This document shows positions 44,312 to 53,101 of a stretch of 53,237 bases of DNA, one piece after another. The notes under the pieces were generated by a model. It saw only the letters and a list, made by a program, of their open reading frames with translations, was not told the DNA's origin and made no database searches. Every line of letters starts with the position of its first letter. Positions within the stretch are counted from its first letter, which is position 1. The DNA is from Fibrobacterota bacterium (GTDB taxonomy: Bacteria; Fibrobacterota; Fibrobacteria; UBA11236), in assembly GCA_028287465.1 (NCBI GenBank), contig JAQBPO010000056.1, positions 1 through 53,237 of the forward strand, in the 5' to 3' direction. Position numbers and translations under genes: made by a program.

Positions 44312-44365
44312 GGTTTCGGAGCCGAAGGATCGCAATCCTGCCACCGGCAAAAAGGAAAAACCAAT

Positions 44366-46483
44366 ATGTCTTCTCTCGCTTCGAACCGGTTTTTCGGCGC
44401 CCGGACGACGGCCTTCGGGACTTCGCTCCTTGTCCTTTCCTTGACCGCCCATTCCGCGTTCGCGGCCAAGGCCGCCAAGCGATGCGATTGGCACGGTCCC
44501 CTCTCCGGCGGGGAAAAGCAATACGCGAAGTGCGTGGATTTCGCGGCCTTGAACGGCAAGACCATGGACCTGCCCAAGAACGTCACCCGCATCGCCGCGG
44601 ACGGGCTTTCCTTTTGCGTGCCTCCCACCCCCACCACCGGCGCGGGCGATGCCGATATCGTCTTCATCTACGACAATAGCGGCAGCATGACCGCGGACGC
44701 GGCCTATGGCGATCCGGCCACCGGGGATACCTCCTTCTACTACCTGCAATACGGCAATGGCGCCCCGGACGCCTGCTCCCAGAATCCCAAGGGCGCCGAC
44801 CTCAACTACTACACCCGGGAAGGCACCACCCGGTCCGTTCTCCTGCTCACCGCCAACGCCAATTGCAACCGGCAGATCGCGGGAGATCCGTACAATGCGC
44901 GCGGCGCCGTGATCAAGGTGGGAATCGACTTCCTGGCCAAGAACTCCCCCACCTCCACAGCCGGAACCATATCCTTCACGGACCAGCTCAAATACCAACA
45001 GCAGAACCTGCCGGTGAACAATGCCGGCAACGTGAATACCATCAAGAACAGCATCCAGTTGGACACCAGCGGAAGCACCCATTACGGCCCGCCCCTGGAG
45101 CTCGCGAACCAATGGCTCAATAATCCCGCCATCATCAAGACCAAGAAGCAGGCCATCATCTTCATCTCCGACGGCGCTCCCCAGGACAATTACGCCGCGA
45201 TCCTGAACGCGGGCCTTCCCCCCGTCTACAGCATCTACCTGTCCAAGTCCACCAGCCCGGACACGGCCAAGCTCAAGGAAATCTCCGACAAGACCGGCGG
45301 CACCTTCACCCGCGTGAATCCCAATGACCCCAAGGCCTTCGAAGCCGTGATGACGTCCATCATCACCACCATCACCCGGAACACCCTGCCCAAGGGCACC
45401 ACGGTCACCAACAAGTCCCTCTCGCCCCCGCAGGTCAGCAAGAGCACCACCGTGACCGGCAACCCGGACGGCAGCGTGGGCATGCAGCTCGACAGCATCA
45501 TCGCCCTCAAGGAAGGCCCCAACCAGATCGAAATCAACCTGGTCCGGGAAGACAACACCACCATCACCTATGCCTTCACCATGAACGTGGCAGGCTCCGA
45601 GATCTCGTCTTCCGCCGGGAACTACTCCTGCTGGGACATGCCCACCTTGGCCGCCATCGACAAGAAGACCGGCCTGGTCGCGGAAATCTACCGCCCGGAC
45701 AACAATACCTACCAGTTGAAGCTGACCCGCTCGCCTTCGGATTTGCGGGACGTGAACGTGGCAGGGGGTTCGGCCAACAACGACAAGGAAAACATCCCGC
45801 TGTCCAACCTGAACATGAATCTCGGCTTCCCCACCCAGACCGGCGACTTCACCTACAACCCGGCCAAGTCCAGCCCAACCTTGAACAACGGGGTCCTGGA
45901 AGTGGACAACCACGGGGATCTCACCTTCACCTGGTCCCATCCCCGGGATGCCCGCGAGACCGTGACCTATATCCTGCCCGGCCGCATCGTGCCCATCCTC
46001 AGCGGCGACCCGACCCTGAAAATCAGGGAGCCGTTCACCAAGGGCGTCACCTTCGACCCGCTTAAGATCACCAACCCCGTCCTGATCACGGACAGCAAGA
46101 ACAAGTGCATCGTCAATTGCACCGGTACGGAGGATTTCCATACCGGCGGCGGCGTTCCCACGTGGGATCTCACCATCAAATCGCCCATCCGTTATTCCAT
46201 CAAGATCTTCGACAACCTCGGCCAGTTCGTCAGCCTGTCGGACGGGCAGATGGACGCGGCGGCCTGGACGGCCATATCCAAAAGCGGGGATTCGGCCACC
46301 ATCCAGCTGAAGATCCTGCCCGTCTCCAGCGACGGCCAGCAGCTGGGAACCGGAGCCTACCTGATGATGGCCACCATCACCGCCCTCGGCGACGAGGTCA
46401 AGAAGGGTTCCAACGGGGAATCCATCATCGTCAGGAACGCGAAACGGGACTACCTGAGGCGCTTCGGTTACGTCCGCAACTGA
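44366..46483 (+). CDS. Secreted VWA-domain protein with shared C-terminal module (VWA3)
   Basis: A 705-residue exported protein with a signal peptide ending AHSAFAA near residue 34, a cysteine-bearing segment (KRCDWHGPLSGGEKQYAKC) and a VWA domain from about residue 96 with the intact MIDAS motif DNSGSM; IFISDGAPQDNY near 270 is the matching metal segment. It is only distantly related to the VWA pair at 7-11 kb and has a long insert after the MIDAS motif. Beta-rich regions follow, with CWDMPTLAAID near 425. The C-terminus has IKIFDNLGQFV, LGTGAYLMMATIT and YLRRFGYVRN, the shared module. The start at 44366 has AAGGA nine bases upstream. A clear terminator follows. Surface or adhesion role inferred. 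Confidence 0.85.
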   Translation: MSSLASNRFFGARTTAFGTSLLVLSLTAHSAFAAKAAKRCDWHGPLSGGEKQYAKCVDFAALNGKTMDLPKNVTRIAADGLSFCVPPTPTTGAGDADIVFIYDNSGSMTADAAYGDPATGDTSFYYLQYGNGAPDACSQNPKGADLNYYTREGTTRSVLLLTANANCNRQIAGDPYNARGAVIKVGIDFLAKNSPTSTAGTISFTDQLKYQQQNLPVNNAGNVNTIKNSIQLDTSGSTHYGPPLELANQWLNNPAIIKTKKQAIIFISDGAPQDNYAAILNAGLPPVYSIYLSKSTSPDTAKLKEISDKTGGTFTRVNPNDPKAFEAVMTSIITTITRNTLPKGTTVTNKSLSPPQVSKSTTVTGNPDGSVGMQLDSIIALKEGPNQIEINLVREDNTTITYAFTMNVAGSEISSSAGNYSCWDMPTLAAIDKKTGLVAEIYRPDNNTYQLKLTRSPSDLRDVNVAGGSANNDKENIPLSNLNMNLGFPTQTGDFTYNPAKSSPTLNNGVLEVDNHGDLTFTWSHPRDARETVTYILPGRIVPILSGDPTLKIREPFTKGVTFDPLKITNPVLITDSKNKCIVNCTGTEDFHTGGGVPTWDLTIKSPIRYSIKIFDNLGQFVSLSDGQMDAAAWTAISKSGDSATIQLKILPVSSDGQQLGTGAYLMMATITALGDEVKKGSNGESIIVRNAKRDYLRRFGYVRN

Positions 46484-46501
46484 GCGCTCCCCGCATCCAT
46501 G

Positions 46502-46537
46502 AAAAAAGAGGACCTGGAATCAGGCCCTCTTTTTTTT
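46502..46537. terminator. Strong bidirectional terminator
   Basis: AAAAAAGAGG pairs with CCTCTTTTTT, with an inner CCT/AGG pairing, and eight T residues on the plus strand and six on the minus strand. It separates the third VWA gene from the convergent response regulator. Confidence 0.85.
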
Positions 46538-46577
46538 GTCCGCGAAGGACGTTTCCCGGCCGGGATCGGGACAGGGA

Positions 46578-46991
46578 CTAATATTCGAAATGGTTCTGGG
46601 CGGTCGCGATGGACCAGGTAGGCCCCACCTCCCGCACGGATTCCAGGCTATGCAGCAGTTGGAAGCGGGTAAAGGGCTTGGGCAGGAGATCCGAGTTCGG
46701 CGGGAGCAGTCCCTGGCCCTTGAGGAGCTTGTAGGGATACCCGGACATGAACAGGACCTTGATCTTGGGCTGCATCCGGACGATCTTGTTGGCCAGGTCC
46801 CGGCCATGGAAGGGAGGGATGATGATATCGGTCAGGAGGATATCCACCTGCATCGCCTCATCGCGCGCCATTTCCACCGCCTGCTGGAACCCGGTGGCGG
46901 TCATGCAGAGGTAATCCGTCGAAACCAGGACTTCCTGGATGTACTCCAGGATTTCAGGATCATCGTCCACTATCAAGAGATTCCGTTTCAT
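46578..46991 (-). CDS. Single-domain response regulator (CheY-like)
   Basis: A 137-residue receiver domain without an output domain. Acidic pocket residues VDDD near 8-11, the phospho-acceptor aspartate in LLTDIII near 54, the switch serine in LFMSGYP near 83 and the conserved lysine in LLPKPF near 105 are all in place. It presumably relays phosphate or binds a partner as CheY or Spo0F do. No kinase gene is in the window. It ends about 40 bp from the bidirectional terminator; MgtE lies about 110 bp upstream on the same strand and may be separate. Confidence 0.92.
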   Translation of the reverse strand: MKRNLLIVDDDPEILEYIQEVLVSTDYLCMTATGFQQAVEMARDEAMQVDILLTDIIIPPFHGRDLANKIVRMQPKIKVLFMSGYPYKLLKGQGLLPPNSDLLPKPFTRFQLLHSLESVREVGPTWSIATAQNHFEY

Positions 46992-47101
46992 TCCAATCCA
47001 TCTCCCGGGCTGATTGCCCCACCTGGTATTGAAATAAAATTCCTGGAAGCGACCGGGAGGAAAATTCCCAATAATCCCAAATCACTGGGGAATCCGGGCG
47101 A

Positions 47102-48499
47102 TTAGAGCAGTTTTCCCTTGAGTAGGAGCAAGGCGATGTTGAAGTAGATCACGATGCCGGTGACGTCGATGAAGGTGGCCACGAAGGGGGCCGAGGAGGC
47201 CGCCGGGTCCGCGCCCGCGCGTTTCAACAGGATCGGGAACAGGGACCCGATGATGGTGCCCCAGGCCACCACCCCGATGAGGGACAGGTAGACGGTCAAG
47301 GCGATCAGGAACCAATGTTCCCCGTAGGTGCCGAAAAGCGCCGACATGACGGTGATGCGCAGGAGGCCGATCAACCCCAATAGGCAGCCCAGGATGAGGC
47401 CCACGAATATCTCCCGCCGCAGGATGGTCCAGATGTCCTGGAACTGGACCTCGCCCAAGGCGATGGCGCGCAGCACGAGGCTGGCCGCCTGGGAACCGGC
47501 GTTCCCGCCGCTGGAGATGATCAGGGGGATGAACAAGGCCAGGATCACGGCATGGGAGATTTCCTTCTCGAAGAAGCCCATGGCCGTGGCGGTCAGCATC
47601 TCCCCCACGAAGAGGACGGTCAGCCAGACCCCGCGCTTCTTGACCATGGCCATCATGGAAGAGTCGAGATAGGAATCGTCGAGGGCGCCCACGCCGCCCA
47701 GCTTATGGATGTCTTCCGTGGCCTCCTGCTCCTCGAGGTGCAGGATATCGTCGATGGTCACGATGCCGAGCAGGTAGCCCTCCTCATCGACGACGGGAAG
47801 GGCGGTACGGCTGGAATACTTCTTGAAGGCCAGGATGGCCTCTTCCTCGGGATGATCGGCGGGAAGGGCCACGAACTGCCGGTCCATGATATCCTGGGTC
47901 ACGCGTTCCAACGGGGACAAGAGGAACTCCCGGATCCCTATCTCGTCGATGAGGCGGCCCTTGTCGTCCACCACGTAGATATCGTTCAGGGTCTCCTTGT
48001 CCTCGCCGTTGCGCCGGATGAAGTCCAGCACCCGTTCCACGGTCCAATCCTGCTTGATGGCCAGGAAGTCCGGCGTCATGAGCCGGCCGATGCTGTCCTT
48101 GGGGAAGTCCAGCAGGCGCTGGGCCTGCTTGCGTTCGCGCGGCTTGAGGAAGCTGAGGAGCTGGCGGGTGGCGTTCTGGGGCAGGGACTCGAGGAGCGCC
48201 GTGCGATTGTCCGGATCCATCTCGTTGATGATGGCGGCCACGCGCTGGTTGCTGACGGCGTTGAGGATGTCTTCCTGGATGTTGACGTCCAGGAGCTGGA
48301 AGATCTCCGTGGCCTTGTCTTCCGGGACCTTTTCGAAGAAGATGGCCTGGTTGAGGAGTTCCAGGCGGTTGACCATCTCGGCCAAATCCTCCGCGGCCAG
48401 GGACGCGCAGATTTCCTGCAGGCCTTCCATATCGGCCGATTCCAGGGCCGCTTCAAGGTCCGGATAGAGGAGTTCGGTTTGCAGGTTGCCGTTGGCCAT
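47102..48499 (-). CDS. mgtE: MgtE magnesium transporter
   Basis: A 465-residue Mg2+ channel. The N-terminal superhelical domain (about residues 10-130, with LEALESADMEG-like repeats) is followed by two CBS domains (RLMTPDFLAIKQDW near 137; DRQFVALPADHPEEEAI near 200; the end of the pair at VVDEEGYLLGIVTIDDIL near 235) and then five membrane helices with AVILALFIPLIISSGGNAGS, the MgtE pore signature, near 318. Length and order match the family. It controls Mg2+ uptake, with CBS-based sensing known from the family. Possibly cotranscribed with nothing else; about 120 bp upstream lies the small membrane ORF. Confidence 0.95.
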   Translation of the reverse strand: MANGNLQTELLYPDLEAALESADMEGLQEICASLAAEDLAEMVNRLELLNQAIFFEKVPEDKATEIFQLLDVNIQEDILNAVSNQRVAAIINEMDPDNRTALLESLPQNATRQLLSFLKPRERKQAQRLLDFPKDSIGRLMTPDFLAIKQDWTVERVLDFIRRNGEDKETLNDIYVVDDKGRLIDEIGIREFLLSPLERVTQDIMDRQFVALPADHPEEEAILAFKKYSSRTALPVVDEEGYLLGIVTIDDILHLEEQEATEDIHKLGGVGALDDSYLDSSMMAMVKKRGVWLTVLFVGEMLTATAMGFFEKEISHAVILALFIPLIISSGGNAGSQAASLVLRAIALGEVQFQDIWTILRREIFVGLILGCLLGLIGLLRITVMSALFGTYGEHWFLIALTVYLSLIGVVAWGTIIGSLFPILLKRAGADPAASSAPFVATFIDVTGIVIYFNIALLLLKGKLL

Positions 48500-48623
48500 T
48501 TGGATGCCGCGCGGCCGGAACGCCCGGACCCGCGAGGAGAGGGAAAAGCTACTTAATCGGCAATCGGGAAAACAGTCGGGGCGGGAAGGATGGGAGCGGA
48601 AAAAGGATCCGGGCGGAAAGGGA

Positions 48624-48728
48624 TCAAGGCTGGAACAGGATCCCGAAATGGTGGAGCAACATGGCGGTCGTGACGAAGCCGGCCGTAAGCACCGCCGCGA
48701 TGGCCGCGTCCGCGAAAAAGTCCTTCAT
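48624..48728 (-). CDS. Possible 34-residue membrane peptide
   Basis: A short open frame coding for MKDFFADAAIAAVLTAGF and onward through TTAMLLHHFGILFQP. It has one clear hydrophobic helix (about residues 8-28) with a charged N-terminus, the usual layout of small bacterial membrane peptides. No strong ribosome site is seen. It lies between folA and mgtE, the same strand as both. Too short for ordinary gene finders; existence is not proved. Confidence 0.4.
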   Translation of the reverse strand: MKDFFADAAIAAVLTAGFVTTAMLLHHFGILFQP

Positions 48729-48797
48729 GCCCATAAAGAAACATCCCGGACCGCCCGGGGCAAGGATGGCGTAGGGCGGGAATCGGAATGGGCCGGA

Positions 48798-49481
48798 TCA
48801 GCCGGGCTGGGCGCGTTCAAAGAGGCGGAACCGGTACCGGACCCCGGACTCCTCCACCAGGGGCGAGATGGCCGTTTCCCGGAATTCCGGGCCGAAGGGG
48901 GGCAGAAAGGTATCGCAAGGGAACTCCCCGTCCACGTCCGTGAGGAAGATCCGCCCGCAGCCGGGGTGGCGCAAGGCTTCGGCATAGATCTCCCCGCCGC
49001 CTACCACATAAATGTTCGTGACCGTGGGATCCCGCTCCAATTCCTCAACCGCGGCCTGCAGGGACGACCACACATGGTGGGATCCCTGGAAGACCCCGGG
49101 GGGAAGCCGGCGGCTGAGCACGCCGTTGAGGCGCCCGGGCAGGGGCCGGAAGCGCGCGGGCAGGGAGTCCCAGGTCTTGCGGCCCATGAGGACGGCATTG
49201 CGCGCCGCCGGGCTCCAATCCTTGAGGGCCGGGGCTCCGCCGATGCGGGCGGTCAGGCTGTCCCAGGTATGGGTCCGCTTGTCGCGGAACCCGATGTTCA
49301 TGAGGTACCGGGTCAGGACCTCGGTAGCGTCCGGGCAGGTGGTCAGTTCCTTGAACCAACGCATGTCGCCCTTGAGTTTCCAAGGAAGGGTCCCGTCCTT
49401 GCCGATGCCGCGCTTGGCGTCCGCGGCCACCACCAGGCTGAACAGTCCCGGACGTTCCGGCATGCCGCTCCCGTCGGTCAT
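48798..49481 (-). CDS. folA: Dihydrofolate reductase
   Basis: A 227-residue enzyme that reduces dihydrofolate with NADPH. The motifs are clear: VVAADAKRGIGKDGTLPW near residue 18, KGDMRWFKELT with the catalytic acid near 38, NAVLMGRKTWDSLPARFRPL near 95, and YVVGGGEIYAEAL near 158. It is longer than the usual 160-170 residues because of an insert of about 40 residues (near 50-90) between the acid and the MGRKTW motif. It follows thyA by one base (the thyA stop abuts its ATG), so the two are coupled. A second ATG at 49463 with GGGAG upstream is a possible alternative start. Confidence 0.93.
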   Translation of the reverse strand: MTDGSGMPERPGLFSLVVAADAKRGIGKDGTLPWKLKGDMRWFKELTTCPDATEVLTRYLMNIGFRDKRTHTWDSLTARIGGAPALKDWSPAARNAVLMGRKTWDSLPARFRPLPGRLNGVLSRRLPPGVFQGSHHVWSSLQAAVEELERDPTVTNIYVVGGGEIYAEALRHPGCGRIFLTDVDGEFPCDTFLPPFGPEFRETAISPLVEESGVRYRFRLFERAQPG

Positions 49482-49482
49482 T

Positions 49483-50298
<816 letters not shown>

Positions 50299-50314
50299 GG
50301 GATGGGGAAAAGGT

Positions 50315-50351
50315 AAAAAAACCGGCCCGGGGTGGCCCGGGACCGGGCCGG
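50315..50351 (-). terminator. Terminator or attenuator before thyA
   Basis: On the minus strand CCGGCCCGG and CCGGGCCGG form a 9-bp stem with a 12-nt loop, followed by seven T residues. It ends the acyltransferase transcript and stands directly in front of thyA. Confidence 0.75.
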
Positions 50352-50366
50352 CGCGATTGGGAAGGG

Positions 50367-51179
50367 TCAGGCGGAAGGCGTTCCGCGCCAATCGCCGGAC
50401 TCCGGGCCCTGCAGCATGTCCCGGGAGGCCACCCAGATGAATTCCAGGCATCCGCCCGTTGAATCGAGTACGGGCTCGCATGCCAGCCGGCAGCCCCGAT
50501 GCATGGCCTCCCGCAGGCCTACGGGCCAGGACTGGAGGGAGTAGGGGCGCGCGCGTCCGGTGAGCGGGAACTCCCTGGCCCTATAGAACGAGCGGGTCTC
50601 CACCTCCAAATCCGGGTGCAGCCCATGCGAGTCCATCAAGCGCGGCCAGTCATGCGCCGCTTCCGCCCTTACGGAAACGGCATCCCGGCCGATCACGAAC
50701 CCCAGGTCGTTCCATTCTAGGTATCGGATCATCCCCGACCAGAGAAGACGCGCCGCCTCCGCGGCATCGCTTTCAGGAGCATAGGCCGGGATCCCCATTT
50801 CCAGGATGCCTTCCCGGGTATACCGCAAGGCCGTAATCAGGGGCGAGAGGTGGAAGCGTCCGGAAGCGAGAGGATTGCCGATGGGGTTCCCCGCGTCCAG
50901 GCGCATCAGGCGGCATACCGCCCTCAGGCGGCCCTCGCGGGATCGCAGCATCAGGAATTCGCAGTAAGGAACCGCCGGCGGAGAATCGATGACTTGGGAG
51001 GCATAGGACGCCCTGCCGCCGCAGGAACGTTCGAGGGCCAGGCACTCTTCCAGATCGCGGATGTCCGAGGCCATGGAAAGGGTATGCCCCGGCACCTTCA
51101 GGACGGAGGGGAAGGCGCCTCCGGGAGCCGGGGAGCGCGGTTTGGCGCGGAGGTCGGTCGGGAGTTCCGTTTTCATCAT
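50367..51179 (-). CDS. OlsB-like GNAT acyltransferase
   Basis: A 270-residue cytosolic protein resembling the OlsB/hemolysin-type acyltransferase group (N-acyl transfer onto ornithine or similar amines, first step of ornithine lipid synthesis). Supporting pieces: [14 protein letters not shown] near residue 84, FHLSPL near 108, [12 protein letters not shown] near 124, [17 protein letters not shown] near 141 and [10 protein letters not shown] near 160, the order found in that group. The identification is moderate; other GNAT acyltransferases are possible. The ATG at 51179 follows GGAAGGA. It lies downstream of phoU on the same strand, with about 300 bp holding the repeat elements between. Confidence 0.5.
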   Translation of the reverse strand: MMKTELPTDLRAKPRSPAPGGAFPSVLKVPGHTLSMASDIRDLEECLALERSCGGRASYASQVIDSPPAVPYCEFLMLRSREGRLRAVCRLMRLDAGNPIGNPLASGRFHLSPLITALRYTREGILEMGIPAYAPESDAAEAARLLWSGMIRYLEWNDLGFVIGRDAVSVRAEAAHDWPRLMDSHGLHPDLEVETRSFYRAREFPLTGRARPYSLQSWPVGLREAMHRGCRLACEPVLDSTGGCLEFIWVASRDMLQGPESGDWRGTPSA

Positions 51180-51371
51180 GGCGATATCCTTCCGGAGCGA
51201 TGGTTCAGGTTGCCTCCATCAAGATACCGGACCCGCATTGCGGAGCGGTTTCGACCGGGAATCGACCCTATTTCGTTCCCGTTTCCCGCGTGATACCCCG
51301 CCCCGGACGCAGCGCACTGTTGATAGATATGGGCGAAATCAGGGTGTTCAGGGGGGTTACGGTCATATCGC

Positions 51372-51395
51372 GGTTAAGTTACAGGCAAGTTAACC
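51372..51395. promoter_or_regulatory. Pho-box-like direct repeat
   Basis: AAGTTA occurs at 51376-51381 and at 51387-51392, an 11-bp period as in Pho boxes; GGTTAA and TTAACC flank the pair (51372-51377 and 51390-51395). It lies about 200 nt upstream of the OlsB-like gene and downstream of phoU. The 298-bp gap 51180-51477 has no gene I can support. Confidence 0.35.
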
Positions 51396-51409
51396 CTGCT
51401 CCCGGGCCA

Positions 51410-51440
51410 CTATCCACATATGTTGGGAGGCTGTGGATAG
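51410..51440. promoter_or_regulatory. Inverted pair of DnaA-box-like CTATCCACA
   Basis: CTATCCACA (51410-51418) and TGTGGATAG (51432-51440) are exact inverted repeats with a 13-nt centre. Each arm differs by one base from the DnaA box TTATCCACA. They also form a 9-bp hairpin after phoU. Confidence 0.4.
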
Positions 51441-51477
51441 CGCCGGAACAGGGAGGGGAACCGGCCTCGGGAAAGGT

Positions 51478-52185
51478 TCAGGCTTCGTGCCTTTTTTCCT
51501 CGTCCGGGGGGGCGGGACGGGACTTGCGATCGTCCGCATGGTGCTTCACGACGCGGGCCTGGACGTGGAAGATCACCTCTTCCGCGATATTGGTGGACAA
51601 ATCCCCGATGCGCTCCAGGTTGCGGCTGATGCGCAAGAGTTCCAGCGCCATCTCGATGGAGGTCTTGTCGTTCTTGACCAATTGGATGGCCTCGCGGGTA
51701 TTGGCCCGGTTCAGCTCATCGATCATGTCGTCGGTTTCCAGGACGGCGCGGGCCAATTGCAGGTTCTTGGTGAAAAAGCTTTCGCAGGCGTCATGCAGCA
51801 TGGTCTGCCCGATCGCGATCATCTTGGGCAGCTCGAGAAGCCCGGTCTTCTGCTCGAACCCGGCAACGCTGATGGACGACTGGGCGATATTGATGCAATG
51901 GTCCCCGATGCGCTCCAGGTCGTTGTTGATTTTCTGGATGGCGAGCATGAATCGCAGATCGATGGCGACGGGCTGGAAGAGGGCGAAGAAATCCGCCACC
52001 CCGTGATCGATCTCGATCTCCAGATTGTTGATCGTCCGCTCGTTCACGAAGCAACGTTCCGCCAGGGTCTTGTCCTCCTCGAGGAGGGCACGGGTGGAAT
52101 ACACCAGGGACTCCTGGGCCAGCCCGGCCATCTTTCCAAGGGTGGCCTTGAGGTTGTTCAGTTCCTTCTCGAAATGGCGTTCCAT
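51478..52185 (-). CDS. phoU: Phosphate signalling protein PhoU
   Basis: A 235-residue cytosolic regulator of the Pst transporter and the PhoR-PhoB system. It has two three-helix PhoU repeats. The metal-binding E-x-x-x-D type motifs are visible in NNLEIEIDHGVADFF near residue 50 and DMIDELNRAN near 152; LRFMLAIQKINNDLERIGDH near 75 and RISRNLERIGDLSTNIAEEV near 185 are the matching repeat ends. The N-terminus MERHFEKELNNLKATLGKMA is typical. GGAGG precedes the ATG. It follows pstB with two 60-bp structured repeats between, which end in TTTT just before its ribosome site. Confidence 0.95.
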   Translation of the reverse strand: MERHFEKELNNLKATLGKMAGLAQESLVYSTRALLEEDKTLAERCFVNERTINNLEIEIDHGVADFFALFQPVAIDLRFMLAIQKINNDLERIGDHCINIAQSSISVAGFEQKTGLLELPKMIAIGQTMLHDACESFFTKNLQLARAVLETDDMIDELNRANTREAIQLVKNDKTSIEMALELLRISRNLERIGDLSTNIAEEVIFHVQARVVKHHADDRKSRPAPPDEEKRHEA

Positions 52186-52200
52186 GGTTCCTCCGTTAAA

Positions 52201-52320
52201 CTTTAAAAGCGACCAGCCGTCCAGCGCTTCCGGCGCTCGTAAGGACCGTAGCCACTATGGCTTTAAAAGCGACCAGCCGTCGAGCGCTTCCGGCGCACGT
52301 AAGGCTGGTCGCCACTATCC
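52201..52320. repeat. Two tandem 60-bp structured repeats between pstB and phoU
   Basis: Units at 52201-52260 and 52261-52320 begin with CTTTAAAA then GCGACCAGCC, an inner stem (AGCGC or GCGC with GCGC), and a closing arm. In the second unit the outer arms GCGACCAGCC and GGCTGGTCGC are perfect 10-bp inverted repeats; in the first the closing arm has decayed. Geometry is 10-24-10 plus a 16-nt spacer. On the minus strand each hairpin is followed by TTTT, like a terminator. The last unit overlaps the pstB stop codon by six bases. Confidence 0.85.
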
Positions 52321-53085
52321 GAATCTGCCGGTCACGTAATCCTCGGTCTGCTTCTCTTTCGGAGAGGTGAATATCCGCTCCGTGAAATCGAACTCGACCA
52401 CCTGCCCCATATAGAAGAAGGCCGTATAATCGCTCACGCGTGCCGCCTGCTGCATGTTGTGGGTGACGATGACTATGGTATAAGTGGTTTTGAGCTCGTA
52501 GATCAACTCTTCGATCTTGGCGGTGGCGATGGGATCGAGGGCGCTGGCCGGCTCGTCCATCAGCAGCACTTCCGGATCCACGGCCAAGGCGCGGGCGATG
52601 CAGAGGCGCTGCTGCTGCCCGCCGGAAAGCGCCAAGGCGCTCTTCTTCAGCTCGTCCTTGACTTCGTCCCAGAGGGCCGCCCGTCGGAGGCTGGTCTCCA
52701 CCAGCTCATCCAACCCGGCCTTGTCGCGAAGGCCGTGGATGCGGGGCCCGTACGCGACATTGTCGTAGATGGACTTGGGGAAGGGATTGGACTTCTGGAA
52801 GATCATCCCCACCTTCTTGCGCAATTGGACCTCGTCCACCTTCTTGTCGTAGATGTCCACATTGTCCACGAAGACCGAACCTTCGATCTTCACGTTATCG
52901 ATGAGATCGTTCATGCGGTTGAGGCTGCGCAGGAAGGTGGACTTGCCGCATCCGGACGGGCCTATCAAGGCGGTGACCTTATAGGCCTTCATCTCCAGGT
53001 TGATCCCCTTAAGGGCATGCTTCGGCCCGTAATGGAGGTGCAGATCCTTGGCATAAAGCTTGGCGTATTGCGGTGCGGTTTCCAT
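52315..53085 (-). CDS. pstB: Phosphate ABC transporter ATPase PstB
   Basis: A 256-residue ATP-binding subunit of the phosphate importer. Motifs: Walker [10 protein letters not shown] near residue 41, [20 protein letters not shown] near 95, signature [16 protein letters not shown] near 152, Walker [14 protein letters not shown] near 172, and the PstB ending [16 protein letters not shown]. The start at 53085 follows GGAG. It is the last transporter gene before phoU in the usual order; pstSCA must lie beyond the window edge. Structured 60-bp repeats lie on both sides of it. Confidence 0.96.
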   Translation of the reverse strand: METAPQYAKLYAKDLHLHYGPKHALKGINLEMKAYKVTALIGPSGCGKSTFLRSLNRMNDLIDNVKIEGSVFVDNVDIYDKKVDEVQLRKKVGMIFQKSNPFPKSIYDNVAYGPRIHGLRDKAGLDELVETSLRRAALWDEVKDELKKSALALSGGQQQRLCIARALAVDPEVLLMDEPASALDPIATAKIEELIYELKTTYTIVIVTHNMQQAARVSDYTAFFYMGQVVEFDFTERIFTSPKEKQTEDYVTGRFG

Positions 53086-53101
53086 TGTTCTCCAGAAAGT
53101 G

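Noticed and set aside
51410-51440. DnaA-like pair as a replication origin
   Set aside because: Only two boxes, no AT-rich unwinding tract and no dnaA, dnaN or gidA nearby.
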